Source: Acetivibrio sp. MSJd-27 (GTDB taxonomy: Bacteria; Bacillota; Clostridia; UMGS1840; HGM11507). From it: DNA of 46,498 nt. The notes under the pieces were generated by a model that ran no database searches, was not told the DNA's origin, and saw nothing but the letters and a program-made list of their open reading frames with translations. Every line of letters begins with the position of its first letter. Within the stretch, counting starts at the first letter, position 1. A program made the translations under genes and the position numbers. The stretch covers positions 1 through 46,498 of the forward strand of contig NZ_JAHLPV010000020.1 in NCBI RefSeq assembly GCF_018918095.1. The letters are read 5' to 3'. Shown here piece after piece: positions 40,750 through 46,498 of the stretch.

Positions 40750-40865
40750 CCCCCCGCCTCTTAAGGCGGCGGGTTCCATATCCGCGATCAGCGGAAGTGC
40801 AATCTCTCGCTGATCGCGGCACTGCATAGCAGTGCCCTTGTCCTCGTTGAATGACGGGGCAAGCC
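40750..40865. other. cluster of four adjacent hairpins, no ORF
   Basis: In 115 bp: CCGCC/GGCGG (40754-40769); a perfect 12-bp pair CCGCGATCAGCG (40782-40793) and CGCTGATCGCGG (40808-40819); an 8-bp pair GGCACTGC/GCAGTGCC (40818-40836); and a bulged stem starting CTTG at 40837 and ending CAAG at 40863. GGGCAAG occurs at both edges of the cluster. It may be a transposon end (IS200/IS605 ends carry hairpins), an RNA, or a terminator array. I see no gene between 40693 and 41071. Confidence 0.6.
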
Positions 40866-40975
40866 TTTATTGAACTTGCATCGTATCAATATGAGCAATT
40901 GAAATAACTGTATAAAATCAGCATTGCTGCCCCATAAGAGACAGTTCAAAAGTATCATAGTGGGTGGACTTCAAC

Positions 40976-41015
40976 AAAAGAGGATACCGTTTGGTTAAAC
41001 GGTATCCTCTTTTTT
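40976..41015 (+). terminator. bidirectional terminator, 17-bp perfect stem
   Basis: Arms 40976-40992 and 40997-41013 are fully complementary with a 4-base loop (GGTT), flanked by A-run and T-run. It separates the plus-strand genes from the convergent GLUG/SLH gene. Confidence 0.93.
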
Positions 41016-41071
41016 ATCCTTTATAAAGGAACTTTTCTCTTTTGTGTATGGCTTTTTCCTTATATATCAAT

Positions 41072-44000
41072 CTATTCAAAATCTCCGTTTCTGTGTTCCA
41101 ATGTAGCAATAACAATTTCATAGTATGCCCAATGGGAAGGAGATATGTCTTTGAGTGGAAGTGAATAGTTCCCAATATTCTTATCGATCTTTTCTTTATC
41201 CGGCACTCTGCCGCTCAGCAGATTGATCACCTTAACCGCTTCCGCGCGGGTGATTGTCCCGTCCGGGCGGAAGGTTCCGTCTTCATAGCCTCTTACATAC
41301 CCAGCACTGCTTAACGCTGTGATATATCCGTTTGCCCAATGCCCTTTGCTGTCGGAAAACGCACTGCCGTTTTCTGTGTTATCCAGCTTCAGATATTTGG
41401 CTATCAGCGCTGCAAACTCCGCTCTGCTCATCTGGTTGTCCGGGCGGAAGGTTCCGTCTTCGTAGCCGGAGATAAACTGGTTCTGTGCGGCAAAGCCCAC
41501 ATATTTTTCATACCAGCAGCCGCCCGGCACATCGGAAAAACCGTTGGCATAATACTGGCTTATCTGGAATTTTTCCGATATCTTTGCCAGCAGCGCAGTG
41601 ACCTCCGCACGGGTAACCGCATTGTCGGGACGGAAGGTTCCATCCTCATAGCCATTGATATAGGCTGCCTTTCTCGAACCGCCGTTATTTCCGTTCACCA
41701 CCGTACCTGTTGAAGAATCCGTATTACTGCCGGACGGCTTCTTTTCCTTAAGGATGGTTATAGTATATTCCACTGGTTCAAACAGAGCACTTTGCGGGAT
41801 GACGGTCACCTTAACTACGTTGTTCCCCGTTTTCACACTGCTTAGTGAATAGACGCCGTCACCGCGGACGGAATCGCCATTCCAAAGCACTTCAATCGAG
41901 GCGTTTGCATCATTTGCAGAAGCGATCAGCTTCAGTTTTTCGACGGTGTAGGGAACCGTTACGCGGTATGCGTTTTCGCCGCTTGCCGCTTTCTTTGTGT
42001 ATCCCTGGATTTCCAGCGTTTTTAAGGTGTTTGCCGTATTGCTCTCCTCCGGCCAGGGAGCGATTGTTACCCCAAACATTTCTTCTATCTTCTCAGCCGC
42101 TTCCGTATAAGTCAAAGCGACTTCCGGATATTCCAGTTCAATATCATTTCCGATGGCTTTTATCTCGGTTCCATCCAGCGTATCCGTGTTGCCGAAACAG
42201 TTTCTGCTCTGTCCGTATCCCTCTCCAAAGATACCATCAAAGGTACCGCAGAAACCGCCGTTCCAGCTCCATCCCGGCGACAGGATTCCTGTGCTGATAC
42301 AATCCTGCATAACGGCAGAGGAAGCGCCGGCGAAGCCGCCGAAGTAGTTTCCGCCTTTTTTATCTGTTGCAATCACGTTGCCGGTGGAATAGCAGCTTGT
42401 AATGGTCGAATAAACCGTGCTGGATCCCACAAAGCCTCCAGTGGAATACGCACCGTTCACCTCACCGGTAGCATAGGAATTGGTGATCTGTTCAAAGTTG
42501 CTTCCAACCAGACCGCCTGTGGTGTTCTCCCCGGTCACCTTTCCGTCCGCATGAGAGAGGTTGATAATGCCGCGGTTGAAACCGACCAAACCACCCACAT
42601 GACCAGTGCTTCCATTCACTGTCACATTTGCGGAACAATTTTCAATCACGCCATAAATATAGCTGCTGTAATCGGTTCCCGGAATGGTGTTGTTGCCGTC
42701 ATTAAAGCCAACCAAGCCTCCGGCACGGGTTGCTTTGATGATCGGTTCCCCTATCCCGGTCACTTTACCGGAAACGTGACAGTTTGCAATCAAAGAGCCT
42801 TCCTTTGCATAACCGCAAAGAACACCAACCTGTCCCCCTGCGGTAATATCCGCATCTTTTATCGTCACATTCAGGATTTTTGCCCTGTCAATCACGCCAA
42901 ACAAGCCGATGTTGTATTCTTCCGTCTCCATTCTTAATCCGGAAATCGTCTTGCCGTTTCCGTCAAACGTTCCAGCAAAGGGAGTATCCTGTGTTCCGAT
43001 TGGGGTATCCTGTGTTCCTTTTAAAGCAATGTCGTTCTCCAGACGGAATGCCGCAGAGGGATGCTGTATCACATTGGTCAAATCCTCCGCCGTCTTAATC
43101 AGATATGGATCGGAAGATATACCAGTTCCCTCGAAATATTCGCTTTCCGCCCCAATTTCTGTACCGTTCAATTCTGCCCAGGACGGTCCCTGATAGTTGT
43201 TCGCGGAAGTTCCGTAGAACCAGATTACCTGATCCCCGGCTTTAATGGTAGTGCTGTCAGCACTGCTGCTGGGGCTGATCCCATTGACCATAAACATCCA
43301 GCCGTCATTGCCGCCAGCCGCCTTTCCATTGATGGATTTGACATAAACACCGTAGCTGCTGGGCTCGGCCTCATAGGGAATTCCAGCGCTGTCCAGGGCT
43401 CCCAGCACGGATAAACCAAATTCACTCTGGTCGGAGACGGTCAATTCATCAAACAGATTCATCTTCACAAAACGATAGCTTTGATAGTCCGCCACCGCCA
43501 TCTTCAATTGGACGGTTTGCTCCGGAGGAGCGGCAACAGCCGGTTCATTGGAGACGAGATAAGGATATTTGCTGTTCAAATTATTCCTCCGCGCCCAAAC
43601 ATCCGCCTCTGTATTCAAGAGCGCAGTGAAAGCATCCGATTGCATCTCATCTGTTGTTTTCACAGTGATCCCATCCGATGCACCGTTTCCAACCGCAGCG
43701 GAAAATGTAGATTGATTATAATATGTATTCCGGATATCGCCGCCCAGCCGGTTTCCGATGAATCCGCCGGCATTTTCTCCAGTACAGGTGAGGTTTCCAG
43801 TGCTGAAACAATTCTCCAGGCTGCCGCCGGCCATTCTTCCGATAAAGCCGCCGGCTTCCTTCAGGGCTTTTACATCCCCTAAGCTGTAACAGTTTTTTAT
43901 CGCGCTTCCTTCTATGTCCTCCATCGCACCGGCAAATCCACCGATCCGCCCAGCGAAAGGTTTTTCCGGGACAACATTCACCTTTGCGGTGGAAAAACTG

Positions 44001-44665
44001 GATTCAATCAGCCCCGGTGAACTCACATATCCGTTCACGCCTACAAAACCGCCGTAATTGGTGGAGGTGGTTTCCGGCAAGCTTACCATGCTGTTTTCAC
44101 CGTCCACAAAACAGTTGCGCACGGTACCCATATTTTTACCGATTAAGCCTCCGATACAGGAGCCTTTTCCGGATACCGTGGTGTTTATTACGCCGCTGTC
44201 CGTCACCGTACCTCCATCGTTCACCCCAATTAGAGTGCCGACGCTTCCATCTGTGCCGGAAACAGAGGCTTCTGTCAGCGTGACGCCGGTTACCGTTCCT
44301 CCCAGAATATAGCCAAACATGCCCGAGAACTCTGTGCTGACAGCTATCTTCAGATTGGAGATCGTCTTGCCGTTTCCGTCAAAAGCTCCCGTGAAAGGAG
44401 CCCTTGCGGAACCGCTTTTGGTCTTACTGTTGCCAATTGGTTTTAACATCTTTCCAGCAGATGCGTCCGTCGTCTGCGTCATGTCAATGTCGCTGCCCAG
44501 AATGAAACTTCCACCCCATCTGCTTGGATCATTGGAAAGCAGGATGAGCTCATCCGCTGTGCAGATGATTTCCGGCATCTCTGCAGAGACAAAATTTACG
44601 CTCAGACCAAACACCATTGTTAGCGCAATCAAAAGGCTCAGCAGCTTTTTCCCATTTGTTTTCAT
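41072..44665 (-). CDS. GLUG / DUF4430 / SLH surface protein
   Basis: 1197 residues. Order: signal peptide (1-28); GLUG-type beta-helix repeats (about 85-330, for example GGFIGRMAGGSLENCFSTGN); a DUF4430 or transcobalamin-like domain (about 385-485, VYVKSINGKAAGGNDGWMFM, then VNGISPSS); a second GLUG block (about 525-800); a cadherin-like beta-sandwich (about 905-985); and three SLH units, each with GYEDGTFRPD. DUF4430 resembles the C-terminal beta domain of eukaryotic transcobalamin. Because a cobalamin riboswitch lies in the leader, the protein probably binds or displays corrinoid at the wall; that is inference. AGAAGGAGG precedes the ATG at 44665; the frame extends upstream into the riboswitch and is not translated there. 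Confidence 0.9.
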   Translation of the reverse strand: MKTNGKKLLSLLIALTMVFGLSVNFVSAEMPEIICTADELILLSNDPSRWGGSFILGSDIDMTQTTDASAGKMLKPIGNSKTKSGSARAPFTGAFDGNGKTISNLKIAVSTEFSGMFGYILGGTVTGVTLTEASVSGTDGSVGTLIGVNDGGTVTDSGVINTTVSGKGSCIGGLIGKNMGTVRNCFVDGENSMVSLPETTSTNYGGFVGVNGYVSSPGLIESSFSTAKVNVVPEKPFAGRIGGFAGAMEDIEGSAIKNCYSLGDVKALKEAGGFIGRMAGGSLENCFSTGNLTCTGENAGGFIGNRLGGDIRNTYYNQSTFSAAVGNGASDGITVKTTDEMQSDAFTALLNTEADVWARRNNLNSKYPYLVSNEPAVAAPPEQTVQLKMAVADYQSYRFVKMNLFDELTVSDQSEFGLSVLGALDSAGIPYEAEPSSYGVYVKSINGKAAGGNDGWMFMVNGISPSSSADSTTIKAGDQVIWFYGTSANNYQGPSWAELNGTEIGAESEYFEGTGISSDPYLIKTAEDLTNVIQHPSAAFRLENDIALKGTQDTPIGTQDTPFAGTFDGNGKTISGLRMETEEYNIGLFGVIDRAKILNVTIKDADITAGGQVGVLCGYAKEGSLIANCHVSGKVTGIGEPIIKATRAGGLVGFNDGNNTIPGTDYSSYIYGVIENCSANVTVNGSTGHVGGLVGFNRGIINLSHADGKVTGENTTGGLVGSNFEQITNSYATGEVNGAYSTGGFVGSSTVYSTITSCYSTGNVIATDKKGGNYFGGFAGASSAVMQDCISTGILSPGWSWNGGFCGTFDGIFGEGYGQSRNCFGNTDTLDGTEIKAIGNDIELEYPEVALTYTEAAEKIEEMFGVTIAPWPEESNTANTLKTLEIQGYTKKAASGENAYRVTVPYTVEKLKLIASANDANASIEVLWNGDSVRGDGVYSLSSVKTGNNVVKVTVIPQSALFEPVEYTITILKEKKPSGSNTDSSTGTVVNGNNGGSRKAAYINGYEDGTFRPDNAVTRAEVTALLAKISEKFQISQYYANGFSDVPGGCWYEKYVGFAAQNQFISGYEDGTFRPDNQMSRAEFAALIAKYLKLDNTENGSAFSDSKGHWANGYITALSSAGYVRGYEDGTFRPDGTITRAEAVKVINLLSGRVPDKEKIDKNIGNYSLPLKDISPSHWAYYEIVIATLEHRNGDFE

Positions 44666-44693
44666 AAGTATCCTCCTTCTTCTTTTCAAACAG

Positions 44694-44731
44694 CAAATAA
44701 AAAGAGCCCTGACTTTACAGACAGAGCTCTT
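44694..44731 (-). terminator. riboswitch-linked terminator
   Basis: On the minus strand, AAGAGCTCTG (44722-44731) pairs with CAGGGCTCTT (44702-44711) with one wobble, followed by TTTTTATTT. It lies between the cobalamin aptamer and the start codon and is the likely expression platform. Confidence 0.85.
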
Positions 44732-44839
44732 GATCTCAACAAATGGAATAACAGAAAACATCCTGTTTTTTCGCTGAAAACCGTAAACTACACCCTTCAT
44801 ACACTGTGAAGCCATAGCATCCCGAAACGCATCGAACCC

Positions 44840-45000
44840 ATTTCAGGAAATGCTGGCAGGTATTCCGACTCAGACGTCATCGCAAGCTTTCACCTTCCCA
44901 AACGAAACCGTTCAGTGGTCTGCTTTTCGCACAGAAAGCCGCTCTGTCAACACGGCAGCAGGACTGTTCAGGATTTTAACCTGATTCCCTATTATGCAAT
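44840..45000 (-). promoter_or_regulatory. cobalamin (B12) riboswitch
   Basis: On the minus strand the aptamer has the conserved blocks of the cobalamin family: GGGAATCAGGTTAAAATCCT with CAGTCCTGC (about 44955-44993), ACCACTGAACGG, GGGAAGG, and the B12-box-like TGAGTCGGAATACCTGCC (44855-44872). Spacing and order are right. A Rho-independent terminator follows downstream, so cobalamin should turn the GLUG/DUF4430/SLH gene off. The exact ends are approximate. Confidence 0.92.
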
Positions 45001-45043
45001 ATCTCTATTGCCACCAACATCCATTTTATTTACTTTTATAATT

Positions 45044-45072
45044 ATCTTATCACAAAACCACAGGATTGTCTA
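45044..45072 (-). promoter_or_regulatory. probable promoter of the riboswitch transcript
   Basis: TAGACA (45067-45072), a 17-bp spacer and TAAGAT (45044-45049) on the minus strand, about 50 bp before the conserved GGGAA block of the riboswitch. Confidence 0.6.
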
Positions 45073-45095
45073 TGATTAATTTACACAAAAAAAGA

Positions 45096-46498
45096 TTACA
45101 GTAAGTCATAAATACGTTTCAGAAGCACAGCGGTCTCCGCCCGGGTAGCAAACGCTTTGGGCTGTATTTTTCCCCCATCGCCCCGCAGCAGTGCATTTCT
45201 CACCATTGTGCCGAGCGCCTCCTGTGAATAGAGGGAAATTTCATCTCTGTCTTCAAACTTCTCCAGCTCCTCCGTGCCTTCTCCTTTCTCCAAAACAGAT
45301 GTCTCCGTCAAAATCCGATACAGCAAAACAGATTGATCTTCCCGTGTGATGAACGCTTCCGGCGAGAATGTGCCGTCCTCGGCTCCCTTTGCAATTCCCA
45401 TCGCCTTTGCGGTCATGATCGCATCATGATAGTAGCTGTCCCTCGGTACATCCGAAAATTCTGTCACGCCCTCCGCCTGTTTTAAATCAAACAGTCTTGC
45501 CATCAGCAGGATAAAATCCCCCCGTTTAATATTTTCTTGAGGGGAGAAAGTGCGTTCTCCAGTTCCCGCTATAATTCCCTTTTGTGCCAAAAGTTCAATG
45601 GATTCTTTTGCCCAGCCGTATGCTTCTCCCACATCATCAAACCTGGTTTCCGAAGGCGAGCCGCTGGGCTCTGCCGTTGGCGCCGGAGTGGGTGTGGGGC
45701 TCGGTGTCACAGTAGGCTTCGGCGTTGCAGGCGTTCCGCCGCCCCCACCGCCGCCTCCGCCTCCACCGGTAGTCGACGTGGTTTTCGTGATGGTAACTGG
45801 AAAACTTCCTATTACAGTAGCTGTTTTCCCTGTTCGTTTTTCTCTGCAGGTTACTGTGACCGTTAGTTCGACATTTCCCTGCTCCATTCCCTTCATTGCC
45901 CTTTCGCTTGTTATAGCCTGCAATTTTCCGCTGTCCGAAGAAAGGAGTTCTGCTTCTTCCACCTCAAATCGATCGGAATCCATTGTTATATTCAGTGACT
46001 TTACCTCTTTCACCTTTATGCTGGAGGGAATGTTATCGGATATCTTGGGTTCTTTTTTATAAGAAACCTTCAGCCGATTTTGCACTTCTGTCCGAAGTCC
46101 ATCCGCCTCCACGCCCAGATATATTGTTCCGCTCTCAGCTTTCAATATGCCTGCAGGAATCTCAAGAAGAACAGTTTCTTCCTCTGAAGGCTGATAAGCA
46201 ATACTTGCCTTCGCTTGTGTCTCCGCTTGCCCTGTATACAATTCAATCTTCCGGTTTTCCAGCACGGAATCGGATTTTATCAGCATATAGTCTTTGGAGC
46301 TTCCGGGCATATTTATCAGTTCCGCCTCCGTGATTTCGGGCAGCTCAACCTCAGAAGCAATTTTTGTCTTCAAAAGGGAAGTCCCCAACCCGTCAAAATA
46401 GTACAGGTTTCCCTCAGAGGACAAGGCCAGCGCCCCGACGCTGAAATTCCGGATCTGTTTGACCTCCCCGGTCTCCCAGTCCACCGCGGAAAGCTCAC
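45096..46498 (-). CDS. SLH surface protein, 5' end outside window
   Basis: 467 codons are visible; the frame stays open to the right edge (ELSAVDWETGEVKQI), so the gene starts beyond it. The first visible residues look like a beta-propeller or YVTN-like blade (ALALSSEGNLYYFDG). Then come beta-rich domains (about 60-240), an 11-Gly run and a Pro/Thr-rich linker (TPATPKPTVTPSPTPTPAPT). Three SLH units close it: FDDVGEAYGWAKESIELLAQ, FSDVPRDSYYHDAIMTAKAM with GIAKGAEDGTFSP, and FEDRDEISLYSQEALGTMVR. The linker and SLH arrangement matches the SLH protein at 22857. It is upstream of the B12-controlled gene but has its own transcript end. Confidence 0.9.
   Translation of the reverse strand, partial: ELSAVDWETGEVKQIRNFSVGALALSSEGNLYYFDGLGTSLLKTKIASEVELPEITEAELINMPGSSKDYMLIKSDSVLENRKIELYTGQAETQAKASIAYQPSEEETVLLEIPAGILKAESGTIYLGVEADGLRTEVQNRLKVSYKKEPKISDNIPSSIKVKEVKSLNITMDSDRFEVEEAELLSSDSGKLQAITSERAMKGMEQGNVELTVTVTCREKRTGKTATVIGSFPVTITKTTSTTGGGGGGGGGGGTPATPKPTVTPSPTPTPAPTAEPSGSPSETRFDDVGEAYGWAKESIELLAQKGIIAGTGERTFSPQENIKRGDFILLMARLFDLKQAEGVTEFSDVPRDSYYHDAIMTAKAMGIAKGAEDGTFSPEAFITREDQSVLLYRILTETSVLEKGEGTEELEKFEDRDEISLYSQEALGTMVRNALLRGDGGKIQPKAFATRAETAVLLKRIYDLL

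Noticed and set aside
41072-44665. Regularly spaced repeats considered as a CRISPR array
   Set aside because: They are coding repeats (GLUG and SLH units) in one long frame with variable spacing and no unique spacers.

Overview
The window reads as the chromosome of a Gram-positive, anaerobe-type Clostridia bacterium. Shine-Dalgarno sites are strong (AGGAGG-like), GTG and TTG starts occur, TTGACA/TATAAT promoters have 17-bp spacers, and there are many small XRE regulators, PflX- and Mrp/NifX-type iron-sulfur proteins and an unusually high density of S-layer-homology (SLH) proteins. Seven SLH or SLH-like proteins lie in 46 kb, several beside or fused to glycan-active or adhesin modules. This would suit a gut or rumen glycan degrader of the Monoglobus/Oscillospirales kind, but that placement is inference only.

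Layout: 1-2.5 kb, an adenine-methyltransferase/restriction-enzyme pair. 2.5-4.4 kb, a SLOG-like protein, two XRE regulators and a 49-residue Cys-rich protein. 4.4-8.3 kb, a secreted GH26-like glycosidase, a 285-bp MITE-like element, a KDG-kinase-type sugar kinase, a broken XRE gene and a PspC protein. 8.3-11.6 kb, two coupled secreted SLH/RCC1-like proteins. 11.7-14.2 kb, a BlaI/BlaR1-type repressor-sensor pair. 14.3-15.3 kb, three XRE regulators, two of them tandem paralogues with palindromic operators, then a 123-bp palindromic element. 15.3-21.7 kb, housekeeping and redox genes (superoxide dismutase, Cdd1-like HhH protein, DUF134 regulator + Mrp-NifX fusion, a candidate structured RNA, a CorC/HlyC transporter, an SDR and a YjbQ protein). 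21.8-32.6 kb, a five-gene minus-strand operon of exported proteins (SLH proteins, a 1265-residue heparinase II/III-type lyase, a lectin-like protein) facing a divergent AraC regulator. 33.7-38.1 kb, a radical SAM protein and a translationally coupled four-gene cassette of HprK-like kinase, PqqD-like RiPP recognition protein, Ser/His signal-peptidase-like protease and ABC exporter. 38.4-46.5 kb, more SLH surface proteins, a small membrane protein and a cobalamin riboswitch controlling a 1197-residue GLUG/DUF4430/SLH protein.

Links between the parts: the AraC-controlled operon probably places a uronate-polysaccharide lyase on the cell wall through SLH proteins. The KDG kinase could process the resulting keto-deoxy sugars, and the GH26-like enzyme adds another glycosidase. 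The kinase/PqqD/protease/exporter cassette resembles part of a lasso-peptide or other RiPP locus but has no visible precursor or cyclase, and is the best candidate for an undescribed system. The B12 riboswitch in front of an SLH protein with a transcobalamin-like DUF4430 domain suggests a cell-wall corrinoid-binding protein.

A roughly 100-bp structured repeat occurs four times (7.9, 11.8, 34.7 and 40.0 kb), always at gene boundaries. I saw no rRNA, tRNA, CRISPR array or intact transposase.
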